This document shows positions 20,028-28,433 of a stretch of 64,000 bases of DNA, in pieces. Positions within the stretch are counted from its first letter, which is position 1; the number at the start of each line of letters is the position of its first letter. This DNA is from AWTP1-13 sp033764875 (GTDB taxonomy: Bacteria > Pseudomonadota > Alphaproteobacteria > Rhizobiales > Hyphomicrobiaceae): positions 62,001-126,000 of the forward strand of contig JANRIO010000004.1 of the NCBI GenBank assembly GCA_033764875.1, in the 5' to 3' direction. The position numbers and the translations under genes were made by a program. Below the pieces are notes generated by a model. It was not told the DNA's origin. It was given only the letters and a program-made list of their open reading frames with translations, and did not search any database.

Positions 20028-21218
20028 TCACCGCTTCAGGCCGCGGCGCTCGGCGGCGGCATTGAGGAAGCCGCGCACGGTGGCGAACAGCTCCGGCTCG
20101 TCGAGCAGGAAGGCATCGTGGCCCTTGTCGCTCTCGATCTCGACGAAGCTCACGTTGGCCGCCACCGCGTTGAGGGCGTGCACGATCTCGCGGCTCTCGC
20201 GCGTGGGGTAGAGCCAGTCGCTGGTGAAGGAGACGACGCAGAAGCGGGTGCGGGTGCCCTTGAAGGCGTTGGCCAGCACGTCGCCATACTCCGCCGCCAG
20301 GTCGAAGTAGTCCATGGCGCGGGTGATGTAGAGGTAGCTGTTGGCGTCGAAGCGGTCGACGAAGGTGGAGCCCTGGTAGCGCAGGTAGCTCTCGACCTGG
20401 AAGTCGGCGTTGAAGGAGAAGCTCTTGGCCGAGATCTCCTGCAGGTTGCGGCCGAACTTGCGGTGCAGCGCCTCCTCGGACAGGTAGGTGATGTGGGCCG
20501 CCATGCGCGCGACAGCCAGGCCGTTGCGCGGCACCTTGCCAAGCTCCAGGTAGCGCCCGCCCGACCACTCGTGATCGGCCATCACGGCCTGGCGCCCGAC
20601 CTCGTGGAAGGCGATGTTCTGCGACGAGTGCCAGGCCGCGGTCGCGATCGGCACGGCGGCGAACACGCGCTCCTTGTAGCGGGCCGCCCACTCCAGCACC
20701 TGCATGCCGCCCATGGAGCCGCCGATGACGGCGAAAAGCTGATCGATGCCCAGATGGTCGACGAGCCGCACCTGCGCCTTGACCATGTCGCCGATGGTGA
20801 AGACCGGGAAATCCAGGCCCCACGGCTTGCCCGTCCTCGGGTTGACGCTGGCGGGGCCCGTGGAGCCCATGCAGCCGCCGAGGATGTTGGCGCAGATGAT
20901 GAAGAAACGGTCGGTGTCGATCGGCCGGCCCGGGCCGACCATGATCTCCCACCAGCCGGGCTTGCGGGTGATGGGATGCTCGCTCGCCACATACTGGTCG
21001 CCGGTGAGGGCGTGGCAGAGCAGGATGGCGTTGGACTTGGCCGGGTTGAGCACGCCATAGGTCTTGTAGGCGATGCGCACCGGCCCCAGCAGCTGGTTGC
21101 CGTCGAGCCGCAGGGGCTCGCTCTCGGGTATGTCGAAATACTCGCTGCTCGGGGTGGTGGCCTCGAGCACGCGGCTGTCCAGCGCAGCCTGGAAGTCACG
21201 TGGATTTGCCGTATTCAT
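20028..21218 (-). CDS. metX: Homoserine O-acyltransferase (MetX)
   Basis: 396-residue alpha/beta-hydrolase-fold enzyme that acetylates (or succinylates) homoserine in methionine synthesis. The nucleophile Ser is in GGSMGGMQ, the acid in FTSDWLYP, and the His in ESDKGHDAFLL. The substrate pocket segment ANILGGCMGSTGP is typical of MetX. Acetyl versus succinyl preference cannot be set by eye. The start MNTANPRDF has only AGGG before it, and a promoter-like TTGACA lies 31 bases upstream, so the transcript may be nearly leaderless. It is divergent from the TetR-type gene and upstream of metW. Confidence 0.93.
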   Translation of the reverse strand: MNTANPRDFQAALDSRVLEATTPSSEYFDIPESEPLRLDGNQLLGPVRIAYKTYGVLNPAKSNAILLCHALTGDQYVASEHPITRKPGWWEIMVGPGRPIDTDRFFIICANILGGCMGSTGPASVNPRTGKPWGLDFPVFTIGDMVKAQVRLVDHLGIDQLFAVIGGSMGGMQVLEWAARYKERVFAAVPIATAAWHSSQNIAFHEVGRQAVMADHEWSGGRYLELGKVPRNGLAVARMAAHITYLSEEALHRKFGRNLQEISAKSFSFNADFQVESYLRYQGSTFVDRFDANSYLYITRAMDYFDLAAEYGDVLANAFKGTRTRFCVVSFTSDWLYPTRESREIVHALNAVAANVSFVEIESDKGHDAFLLDEPELFATVRGFLNAAAERRGLKR

Positions 21219-21226
21219 TTTGCCCT

Positions 21227-21254
21227 GTGCTATGCGCTTGCGGCAGAATGTCAA
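21227..21254 (-). promoter_or_regulatory. Promoter-like elements of metX
   Basis: On the lower strand a perfect TTGACA (21254-21249) is followed after 16 bases by TAGCAC (21232-21227). The predicted transcription start falls only a few bases from the metX ATG at 21218, which has a weak ribosome site. No SAM-II-type riboswitch core was found between the divergent starts. Confidence 0.4.
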
Positions 21255-21321
21255 CGATTTCTTTGCACGGCCGCCCTGCGCCCCCATGTAGGAGGCATGG
21301 CAGGCATGAAGGAGGCCCAAG

Positions 21322-22026
21322 ATGCTCGATTTCGCCACGCCGCTGGGACGGGTCCTGAAGGCGGCGCTCGACCTTGCGGCCGAGAAGCCCTGGGGTGAGG
21401 TGACCCTGTCCGACATTGCCGTGCGCGCCGGCACGACGCTTGCCGAGATGCGCGAGCACTGCACGGGGAAGACCGACCTGCTGGCGAAGCTGTTGCGGGC
21501 CGTCGACGACGAGGTGCTGCGCACCGCGCCGCGGCCGGCGGATGGTGTCTCCCGGCGCGACGCGCTGTTTGAGGTGATCATGGCCCGTTTCGACCTGCTG
21601 CAGCCGTTCAAGCCGGCGCTGCGCTCGATCCACGCCTCGGGCGCCGCCGACTTCACGCTCGCGGCCCCCTACCTCGCCTCGCAGCACTGGATGCTGCAGG
21701 CGGCGGGCATCGGCACGGACGGTCTCGCCGGCGGGGCGCGGGTTGCCGGGCTCGCGCTCGCCTACGCGCAGGCCTACCGCACGTGGCTCGCCGACGACGA
21801 TCCGGGACTGGGCAAGACCATGGCAAGCCTCGACCGGCTGCTGCGCCGCGGCGAGAGCGCGCTGAAGGGCCTGGAGACGGCCGGCACGACCCTCGGCCGC
21901 ATGGCGCGCACGGCCGCGCAGATGGCCAAGGGCGCGGCGCGTGCGGCCCAGTCCGCGCGCAAGACGGATACCTCGCCGCCACCGCCCGAGCCGCCCGCGG
22001 CTGCGCCGGAGCCCGGCAAGCCCTGA
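21322..22026 (+). CDS. TetR-type helix-turn-helix protein
   Basis: 234-residue protein with an N-terminal TetR-like DNA-binding domain (about residues 8-55: RVLKAALDLAAEKPWGEVTL, then DIAVRAGTTLAEMREHCTGK). A helical ligand domain follows, with an Ala/Pro-rich tail from about residue 195. AAGGAGG stands before the ATG, a strong site. It is divergent from metX with about 100 bases between starts and might control it, but no operator palindrome was identified. Some alphaproteobacterial proteins of this form resemble COQ9; the HTH similarity favours a regulator. Confidence 0.75.
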   Translation: MLDFATPLGRVLKAALDLAAEKPWGEVTLSDIAVRAGTTLAEMREHCTGKTDLLAKLLRAVDDEVLRTAPRPADGVSRRDALFEVIMARFDLLQPFKPALRSIHASGAADFTLAAPYLASQHWMLQAAGIGTDGLAGGARVAGLALAYAQAYRTWLADDDPGLGKTMASLDRLLRRGESALKGLETAGTTLGRMARTAAQMAKGAARAAQSARKTDTSPPPPEPPAAAPEPGKP

Positions 22027-22056
22027 GCCTGCGGCTGGCGCTGGCCCGGGGCCGCC

Positions 22057-23160
22057 TCAGACGGCCTGGCGCCACTCGGACAGGGGCAGGCTCGGCGTCA
22101 GGTCGCGCACGCGGCGCGCAAGCTCGTCGCCCGCCAGCAGACCGGTCTGGGTGTCGACGAAGCCGACGACGCTCGCGGCGTTGACGACGGCCGCCCGCAG
22201 CGCATCCCCAGGTGCCGCACCGCCGGCGAGTTGCACGGCGAAGGTGGCGTTGAAGGCATCTCCGGCGCCCGCCGTCCCCGCCACCTGCGCCGCGAGGCCC
22301 GGACAATGCAGGATCGCGTCGTCGGTGCCGACGAAGGCGCCGTGGCGGCCATCGGTCACGACCGTGTAGCGGGTGCCGAGGCGCCTGAGGGCCGCAAAGA
22401 AGCTGGCGAAGGCCATGTCGTGGGTGCCGCTCGAGAAGCCCCTCTGGACCAGGCGCGGCAGCCCGCCGGACGAGGCGGGCGCTGGGCTTGAGGGGCGGGC
22501 CTCGCCGAACCGCGCCACCAGCGCCGGGACCATGGTGCCGGCCTCCGCGGCATTGATGGCGAGCACGTCGATGTCCTTGAGTTGCTCCTGCATGGCGCCG
22601 CCCCGCGATGCCAGCTGCCGCACGCCGGGATTGGTGGCAACGAGTGCGCCGGCACGCCTGGCCTCGGCCACGATGGCGGGGAAGGCATCGGCGGATTCGT
22701 TGCTCAGGGACGCCACATAGACGAGGTCCACCGCGAAGGCCTCCGCCTTCAGATCGGAGGGCTCCAGGAGGGTGTTGGCCCCCCGAAAGGTGAAGATCGC
22801 CGCGTTGCGGTCGTGGGAGGAGAGCATGACGGAGGCGCCCGTGGGCGCCCGCTGGTCGCGCATCACCCACCGCGTCGAGACGCGCTCGGCAAGGAGCAGG
22901 TTGAACACCGTCTCGGCGCGCGCGTCCTGGCCAACCTTGACGAGCGTGGCGACGTCGACGCCCTGCCGCGCCATGCACACCGCCGCGTTGACCGCGCCGC
23001 CGCCGACGTGGGTGGAGATCTCGTGCGCCTCGACCTTGCGGCCTTCCTCGATGAGGAGGAAATCCTTGTCCGCGTTGGTCATGGTCATGCGCTCGATGCG
23101 GTCGCTGTCGACGATGGCGATGGTGTCGATCATGGCGCCGCCGATGCACAGGGCCTTCAT
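22057..23160 (-). CDS. PfkB family sugar/nucleoside kinase
   Basis: 367-residue ribokinase-like kinase. The N-terminal PfkB signature is VGGGAVNAAVCMARQG near residue 45. The C-terminal one is VAGTAGAGDAFNATFAVQLA with the catalytic Asp in GAGD. The N terminus (MKALCIGGAMIDTIA) begins the fold directly, after a GGGAGG ribosome site. A Pro/Ser/Ala-rich insertion (ARPSSPAPASSGG) sits before the last third. The phosphate acceptor is not evident. It follows the phosphatidylcholine synthase gene by 52 bases on the same strand, so the two may be co-transcribed, with no obvious biochemical link. Confidence 0.85.
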   Translation of the reverse strand: MKALCIGGAMIDTIAIVDSDRIERMTMTNADKDFLLIEEGRKVEAHEISTHVGGGAVNAAVCMARQGVDVATLVKVGQDARAETVFNLLLAERVSTRWVMRDQRAPTGASVMLSSHDRNAAIFTFRGANTLLEPSDLKAEAFAVDLVYVASLSNESADAFPAIVAEARRAGALVATNPGVRQLASRGGAMQEQLKDIDVLAINAAEAGTMVPALVARFGEARPSSPAPASSGGLPRLVQRGFSSGTHDMAFASFFAALRRLGTRYTVVTDGRHGAFVGTDDAILHCPGLAAQVAGTAGAGDAFNATFAVQLAGGAAPGDALRAAVVNAASVVGFVDTQTGLLAGDELARRVRDLTPSLPLSEWRQAV

Positions 23161-23212
23161 GCTCGCCTCCCTGCAGCGTTGGCAGCGGCCGCCGCGAACC
23201 GCTGGGCGGGCC

Positions 23213-23896
23213 TCAGCGGGCGCGCCCCTCGAGCCAGGTGAGCACCCCGCCATAGAGTGCGGACGCCAGCAGAAGACCCGCGGCGACAGGAGTTGCAGGA
23301 AAGCCACGCCACAGTGTCCATGCTGCCGCGAGCCCCCAGACGGCGCACACCGCAAGCGTCAGCGTCCGCGCGAACGGCGTACGCAGAGGATGCACCCACT
23401 TGAGCGGCACAAACGTCAGCGCCACCAGTGCCAGCACCGTCAGCGTTGCCACGGCCTGAGAGGCCTGGAGCGCAAAGAGATAGAATGCCACCACATTCCA
23501 AATCGCCGGGAAGCCTACGAACGCATAGTCGTCGGCCTTGCTTTCGACGTCGGAGAAGTGGAACAGCGAGGACAACAGGATCAAGCTCGGTCCTAGCCAC
23601 GTCCACACTCCTCCGAAGAAGCCCGCCTGCCAAAGCGCGAGGGCGGGGACCAGGACATATGTCAGGTAGTCTACCACCAGGTCGAGCCGCTCCCCCGAGA
23701 AGCGGGGGAGCCGGGTCTGAACGTCGGCGAGGCGGGCAAAGGTTCCGTCGATGCCGTCAATGACGAGAGCAAGGCCGAGCCAGGCGAACATCAGCTCCCA
23801 GCGCCCCTCGATGATGGAGCGGATGGCGAAAAAGGCGCAGACGGCGCCCGAGGCGGTAAAGACATGCACCAACGCCGCCGGCCAGATCGACCGCAT
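23213..23896 (-). CDS. pcs: Phosphatidylcholine synthase
   Basis: 227-residue integral membrane CDP-alcohol phosphotransferase that joins choline directly to CDP-diacylglycerol, making phosphatidylcholine with release of CMP. The catalytic motif is DGIDGTFAR...GERLDLVVDY (around residues 45-78), the form seen in rhizobial Pcs. About eight hydrophobic helices cover the rest. The ATG at 23896 (MRSIWPAALVHVF) is preceded by an ideal AGGAG site; a start 16 residues upstream is not. Presence of this enzyme supports an alphaproteobacterial host that uses choline-derived lipid. Confidence 0.9.
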   Translation of the reverse strand: MRSIWPAALVHVFTASGAVCAFFAIRSIIEGRWELMFAWLGLALVIDGIDGTFARLADVQTRLPRFSGERLDLVVDYLTYVLVPALALWQAGFFGGVWTWLGPSLILLSSLFHFSDVESKADDYAFVGFPAIWNVVAFYLFALQASQAVATLTVLALVALTFVPLKWVHPLRTPFARTLTLAVCAVWGLAAAWTLWRGFPATPVAAGLLLASALYGGVLTWLEGRAR

Positions 23897-23946
23897 CTCC
23901 AATCTCCTGCCACGCGGACGCGCTAACTTGTTCTCTGAAAACAAAA

Positions 23947-23968
23947 AAGGAGCGCTCGGGCGCTCCTT
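23947..23968 (-). terminator. Intrinsic terminator of the small exported-protein gene
   Basis: On the lower strand AAGGAGCG-CCCGAG-CGCTCCTT, an eight-base-pair perfect stem, is followed by TTTTTTGT. It lies about 30 bases past the stop at 23997. Good rho-independent form. Confidence 0.8.
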
Positions 23969-23996
23969 CCTGACTCTGGCGAGGACGCGACGGGGC

Positions 23997-24389
23997 CTAG
24001 AAGCGATGCTTCAGGGTGCCACGGATGCGGACATCGTTGGATTCGTCCTTGACGTCCGGTACCCCCGTCTTGGGGTCGGTCGCGCCGTAGAGGAGCTCAA
24101 GGCCGAAATCCAGCTTCGGCAGCACGCCGACCGTGCCAAGCCCCGGAATCTTAACCTCGGTCCCAGTCTTGCCACCCAGGCTCAGCTCAGGAACATTCAG
24201 CTGCAGCCCCTTGCCGGGCTGCGGCGCCGCAGGGGTCCCCTTGGGAAGCTCACTGGCCACGGGTGGCGCAGCCGGCGCCACCTCCGTCGCCGGCTTGCCG
24301 CCGACCGTGGTCTCCTGGAATGCCTGTGCCGGCAGGGCAAACAGCCCCAACGCCAGCGCTCCAATCGCGAACCGCATTTTGTCTGCCAT
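23997..24389 (-). CDS. Small exported hypothetical protein
   Basis: 130-residue protein with a clear Sec signal peptide (MADKMRFAIGALALGLFALP, cleaved after AQA). The mature part is rich in Pro, Gly and Ala and carries no domain I recognise. It ends NDVRIRGTLKHRF; a terminal Phe with alternating residues is the form of outer-membrane beta-strands, but the protein is too short for a porin barrel alone. It is transcribed toward its own terminator at 23947. It lies downstream of the porin gene on the same strand, separated by the porin terminator, so it should have its own promoter. Confidence 0.65.
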   Translation of the reverse strand: MADKMRFAIGALALGLFALPAQAFQETTVGGKPATEVAPAAPPVASELPKGTPAAPQPGKGLQLNVPELSLGGKTGTEVKIPGLGTVGVLPKLDFGLELLYGATDPKTGVPDVKDESNDVRIRGTLKHRF

Positions 24390-24586
24390 ACTAGCCCCGC
24401 ACGCTCCACGTTCGAACGCCCATACGTCCGCAGAGCACCGATCCCCTATATACACCGGAGTCGATCTTTCCACATGCCGGTTAAAGGGCGCGGAATGATT
24501 CTGTGGGGATGTGTGGTGCTCGCGCCATGTTGCGTTTGCGTCACACAGAGGGGTCAGGGAACCGAATCGCGCACCGCAAAAAGCAA

Positions 24587-24610
24587 AGAGCCGCCCCGAG
24601 GGGCGGCTCT
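24587..24610 (-). terminator. Intrinsic terminator of the porin gene
   Basis: AGAGCCGCCCC and GGGGCGGCTCT form an 11-base-pair perfect stem with a two-base loop. On the lower strand it is followed by TTTGCTTTTTG and lies 24 bases past the porin stop codon. Confidence 0.8.
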
Positions 24611-24633
24611 CCGATGGTCGTGTTGTCCTGCGA

Positions 24634-25953
24634 TCAGAACTGGATGCGGGCGCCGCCGATGACCGTGTCGATCTCGGAGAGAGACACGCTCGCGCTGTCC
24701 GCCGACACCTTCGGATCGAAGTGGCGCCAACCCAGGTACAGGGTCATGGCCGCTGCATCGATCTTCTGCGTCATGCCGAAGCCGTAGTAGTCGACGCTGT
24801 CGCTCGTGATCGTGGTACCGCCGAAGGAGCTGGCAGACGTGCCGCTTGCGTACCCCTGGGCGTGACCGTACTCGCCGTAGAACGACGCAATGCCGGGGCC
24901 GAAGAAGTTACGCGCAACGCCGGCCTGGATCTGCCACATAGTGCCGTCGTTCTTGCCGGTCGCGCCGTTGAGGAGCTTCCAGTTCGTCTTGCCGGTGTTC
25001 GCCTGGACGAAGATGCCGGTTGCGACATGCTTCAGAGACAGGGCGTAGGCCTGCTGCTCGATGTCGGACCGCGAGGTGCCAGAGACGCTGGGGTTCAGAT
25101 TGTTGGTGGTGACGTTGTTATCATGCTGATAACCAGCGCCGGCCGCAATCTGAACACCATTGAACTCGTTGGCGTAGCGCGCCTGGACCGTGAAGCGGTC
25201 CTGCTCGCCCCAGAAGGCACCGAGGATCAGGCCGCCGATGCTCGCCGTATCGTACCTGATGCCCTCTTCACGTGAGCATCCGTAGCAGTACGGCGCGAGG
25301 TTGGCGAGGGTGTTGGTGTAGTATGTGCCACCTCCGGAGGACGCGAGATACAGGGAGCCGCCCTGCAGGGTCGGGTTCGACCAGGCAATCAGCTGCACAT
25401 CGGCGCCCGAGATGTCGATGATCGACGCAGGGCCCTGGATGTTCACCCGGCCGACGGTCACGCGACCCAGACGGCTGTCCTCCAACCACCAGTTGGCGGT
25501 GCGGATGGCCAGCGAGCCGTCACCCGACGAGTTGGCGCTCTGCGTCCAGGTCCCGTTCACCGTCGTCACCTGGTTGATGAAGTCGGATCGCGACGACCCG
25601 GCCCACTCGATCATCATTTCGAAGCCGGCCTTCACCGACGACGAAATGCTCGCGCTGCCGGCGAACCAGAAGCGGCTCGACGCATTGATGTTGTCGACGC
25701 CAGCGATCGTGCGGCTGCTACGATCATCCGACATGTACATGATCTGCTTGTCGACCTGGCCGGTGAGGGTCAGGCTGACCTTGCGGTTGCCCTTGCGGAC
25801 GGTGGTTGCCTCAAGGTCGGCCACGCGCTCTTCGAGGTCCGCGCAGCAGTTGCCACCGAGGTCTGCGGCTTGAGCGGAGCCGAGGCTCAGCAAAATCCCG
25901 ACCGCGGATGCCATGGCAAGGCGACTAGTCGCACTCATCATTGCCCCGTTCAT
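24634..25953 (-). CDS. Alphaproteobacterial outer-membrane porin
   Basis: 439-residue outer-membrane beta-barrel of the rhizobial porin family. A Sec signal peptide (about residues 1-29, ending GSAQA) precedes ADLGGNCCADLEERVADLEA, the coiled-coil start typical of these porins, then KVSLTLTGQVDKQIMY, the first strand. The sequence alternates as expected for a barrel and ends GGARIQF with the terminal Phe needed for barrel assembly. GGAG stands six bases before the ATG at 25953. It should admit small hydrophilic solutes. A strong terminator follows. Confidence 0.92.
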   Translation of the reverse strand: MNGAMMSATSRLAMASAVGILLSLGSAQAADLGGNCCADLEERVADLEATTVRKGNRKVSLTLTGQVDKQIMYMSDDRSSRTIAGVDNINASSRFWFAGSASISSSVKAGFEMMIEWAGSSRSDFINQVTTVNGTWTQSANSSGDGSLAIRTANWWLEDSRLGRVTVGRVNIQGPASIIDISGADVQLIAWSNPTLQGGSLYLASSGGGTYYTNTLANLAPYCYGCSREEGIRYDTASIGGLILGAFWGEQDRFTVQARYANEFNGVQIAAGAGYQHDNNVTTNNLNPSVSGTSRSDIEQQAYALSLKHVATGIFVQANTGKTNWKLLNGATGKNDGTMWQIQAGVARNFFGPGIASFYGEYGHAQGYASGTSASSFGGTTITSDSVDYYGFGMTQKIDAAAMTLYLGWRHFDPKVSADSASVSLSEIDTVIGGARIQF

Positions 25954-26862
25954 TTCCATCTCCAGTGCTAATTGCATTGATGCAGGACGCACATACGCGC
26001 AGGCCCGGTTGTGCCCACGCCCGGACCACGACGCGCGCAGGCGCGCGGAGCCGTCGAGAACCGGACGCGGTAACACTTCACGCTTACTGGGGACGCAGAA
26101 CGCTGCGGAAGCAGAGTGGCGCTTCCTGAGCACCGGGTTGCTTCCTGCCGACACTTCAACCGCACGAGCGTCTCGAAAGACGAAAACGCAACGGTCGATA
26201 ATTCAACTGGACCTTCCGGTCCACGCCTCACGACTCGGTGACAGGCAACTCAACAGGTAGTCCACGAATCCCATGGTGGCAATTCATTGCGCAAGCTCCA
26301 GGGGAGGATCGAATGTTACAGTTGCTGAAGTGCCACGAAATTGAATACCACAACGAATACTTAACCATTGGAGGGCGAGAATAGGGAGTTTTCCAGCGCG
26401 CACGATTTTCGGCCGCCGAAAGCTCCACGTTCATTCCACACTCCTTGGGCTGCGCGGCTCGTCGGCCATGGCGTTGAGCCGTGGCTCCGTCTGCCGCGCC
26501 ATCGCGGGCCGTTGTGGCAGTCCGATCGGGTGACCGCCCATAGATGATGCCCTCCCGCCGTGATGCCCACGGTGCCGAGCAGGGTGTACATACTCGGTAC
26601 GATTCGGTGATCGCTTCAATCGGTTTGACGTGGTTTTGCCTCTTGACGTTTCTCGGTTTGATATTCGCAGAATGATTCGTTAATCGCCGCGCGGCTGCCG
26701 CTGCGCGCTTGCGCGCCTGGCCGCGCGTCACGTCAAGCCGCTTGGCGTGGGCTTCGCCACAACGCATAGGGCTCCCAGACCGGCAGGCTCGGTGCGCATG
26801 AGCCCCGCGATGCCCGCCCCCGCGTGGGTGACGCCCGCCTCGCGGTCTTCTAGGCGCGCCCC
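25954..26862. other. Long intergenic region upstream of the porin
   Basis: About 900 bases without a convincing gene. It must hold the leftward porin promoter. A 23-codon frame (26313-26384) with a good GGGGAGG site is the only coding candidate. Longer leftward frames here run into the antisense of tRNA-Asp and look artefactual. Confidence 0.5.
26313..26384 (+). CDS. Possible 23-residue small protein
   Basis: ATG at 26313 follows GGGGAGG with five-base spacing and reads MLQLLKCHEIEYHNEYLTIG then GRE and a stop. No homologue is known to me and so short a frame can arise by chance. The ribosome site is the only support. Confidence 0.2.
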   Translation: MLQLLKCHEIEYHNEYLTIGGRE

Positions 26863-27038
26863 CCCGTCCGGGAACCAAGGCAATCAGGACGGCTGCCGGA
26901 CGGGTGGGCCTTGGTCGGCGGTGGCGCGCGCGGGCGCTCCTGGGGGCCGGCGTTGGCCGCGCTTGACGCCGGGGGAGCACTCCCTTAAACGGGGGGCCGT
27001 GACAGCGCGCCGTCGGCAACCGGCCGGGCGCGCTTTTT
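26863..27038 (+). ncRNA. Possible structured RNA ending in a terminator
   Basis: Two perfect stems interleave: CCCGTCCGG (26863-26871) with CCGGACGGG (26896-26904), and ACCAAGGC (26874-26881) with GCCTTGGT (26908-26915). This order allows a pseudoknot or a switch between folds. At 27004-27034 AGCGCGC pairs with GCGCGCT and is followed by TTTT, a terminator form, directly before tRNA-Asp. I cannot match it to a known RNA family. Confidence 0.3.
27004..27038 (+). terminator. Rho-independent-type terminator before tRNA-Asp
   Basis: AGCGCGC (27004-27010) pairs with GCGCGCT (27028-27034), with a partly paired interior, and TTTTT covers 27034-27038. It ends rightward transcription coming from 26 kb, where no protein gene is evident. 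Confidence 0.55.
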
Positions 27039-27043
27039 GGATT

Positions 27044-27120
<77 letters not shown>

Positions 27121-27304
27121 TTCAATCCTATGATTTTGCTCTCTCCCCTCGCCCGCATCGCCGCCCTCACCAGGCTCGACCTCGCCAGCAACGGCATCGG
27201 GGCCGGGGCCGCCCGCCCCACCAGCCTCAACCTCTGGATCGCGCTCCCCTGCCGATCCCACGGCCGGGCCGGCCAGCGCGCTTCTCGGTGAAACGCTAGG
27301 GCGG

Positions 27305-27320
27305 GGGTAAGACTTTACCC
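27305..27320. promoter_or_regulatory. Inverted repeat upstream of the SLOG-like gene
   Basis: GGGTAA-GACT-TTACCC is a perfect six-base inverted repeat ending 46 bases before the next start codon. It could be an operator. The 180 bases between it and tRNA-Asp show no gene. Confidence 0.35.
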
Positions 27321-27366
27321 TATGGTGGCGGCAGGGACCGCGAGATGCCCCAGGGAGGTCGAAGAG

Positions 27367-27936
27367 ATGCGCATCGGCTTTACCGGGCACAGGCCCAACC
27401 GTCTGCTCGTCCCCAGCGACCGGCTTGCTGCGCGCATCGGCGAAGCGGTCGATGGCCTGCTCGCGCTAACTGGAGAGGCGTCGCGCGCTCCGGGCTGCGC
27501 CGTGGCCATCGCGCTGCTGGCGGAGGGCTCGGACCGCATCTTTGCGCAGGTTGCATTGGCGCGCGGCCTCCGGCTGCATGCCCTGCTCCCCTTCCCCACC
27601 AATGACTACGAGAAGACGTTTCAGGACGCGTCGACCACACCGGAGTATCGCCGCCTGCTCACCCTCGCGGCAGAGCGCGAGGAGCTGCCCGGCTCGCTCG
27701 CCGACACGAAAGCCGCCTACGAGGCCGTGGGGCGCGCAATGGTCGAGGCATGCGATGTGCTGATGGCGGTGTGGGACGGCAAGCCCGCCGCCGGCCGCGG
27801 CGGCACGCCGGACGTGATCGCGTACGCGCTACAGAAGGGCCGGTCCGTGGTCTGGATAGACGCAGCGCAAGACCGCCCGGCAGTCCGGCTCATCGAGATG
27901 ACCCCTGTCCCTGCAACAGCGCCGTTCCCAGCCTGA
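27367..27936 (+). CDS. SLOG-fold (DprA/LOG-like) hypothetical protein
   Basis: 189-residue soluble protein. IGFTGHRPNRL at the start, ALLAEGSDRIFAQVALARGL in the middle and AYEAVGRAMVEACDVLMAVW then DGKPAAGRGGTPDVIAYALQ at the end follow the Rossmann-like SLOG/LOG pattern, with glycine-rich nucleotide-binding loops. Families of this fold bind or process nucleotides and are often found beside TIR and other conflict-system domains. GGGAGG precedes the ATG at 27367; an earlier in-frame start lacks a site. It lies just after a tRNA gene, a common landing place of acquired DNA, and is followed by a TIR-like fragment. Confidence 0.65.
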   Translation: MRIGFTGHRPNRLLVPSDRLAARIGEAVDGLLALTGEASRAPGCAVAIALLAEGSDRIFAQVALARGLRLHALLPFPTNDYEKTFQDASTTPEYRRLLTLAAEREELPGSLADTKAAYEAVGRAMVEACDVLMAVWDGKPAAGRGGTPDVIAYALQKGRSVVWIDAAQDRPAVRLIEMTPVPATAPFPA

Positions 27937-27995
27937 GCCCCTGTGGCGCCCGGACAAGATGCGGCCTCGGGTTCAGCTGATCGGAATTTTCCTGC

Positions 27996-28178
27996 GTGCC
28001 GCCATTTCACGCCTTCCTTTCCTACGCGCGAGCCGACAGCGGCGCCAATGCCTCGCAAGCCATCTGGGCGATCCACCGTTCGAGACGCAGCGGACGTCTG
28101 TCGTGGCACGCGATCTCGCGGGCCAGGTTCCACACCTGGAAAGCTCAATATCGGCGGATGGACACGTCGGACGCCTAG
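27996..28178 (+). pseudogene. TIR-like N-terminal fragment (remnant)
   Basis: A 60-codon frame (stop at 27978 upstream, stop at 28176) contains FHAFLSYARADSGANA, which looks like the first strand and loop of a bacterial TIR domain. The rest of a TIR fold does not follow in any frame and there is no ribosome site before the GTG. The adjoining stretch to 28433 has no convincing gene. Probably a decayed partner of the SLOG-like gene; the resemblance rests on about 16 residues. Confidence 0.35.
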
Positions 28179-28391
28179 CGAAGCTCCCAGCTGAGGCCAT
28201 GCAAGACAATGCCCTCCAGAAGGAGCTCGCCTCCAACAATTGGTGGTGCCTGCCGTCAGCCGAAAGGTCGTCGCGCGCGGTCGAGGACCGGTTTGCTCCG
28301 GCCGTGGTGTTCCGCGGCGGGGATGCCCGGCTGGTCGTCATTGGTGTGTCAAACAGGCTTGCTAGTGAACTCGCGAACAAACAGGCCCTTT

Positions 28392-28408
28392 GTTCGGCTT
28401 TGCCGAAC
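28392..28408. promoter_or_regulatory. Hairpin just upstream of the phosphite operon
   Basis: GTTCGGC-TTT-GCCGAAC is a perfect seven-base-pair stem ending 25 bases before the first start codon. It could be an operator or a 5' mRNA structure. No clear Pho box was recognised nearby. Confidence 0.35.
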
Positions 28409-28433
28409 GATGGGCCCCTCTTTGGGATGACAC

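Noticed and set aside
21219..21321. SAM-II riboswitch before metX
   Set aside because: The region lacks the conserved SAM-II core and pseudoknot partners; a promoter this close to the ATG leaves no space.
28181..28433. Pho box before the phosphite operon
   Set aside because: Only scattered TGTCA-like words are present, with no pair at 11-base spacing.
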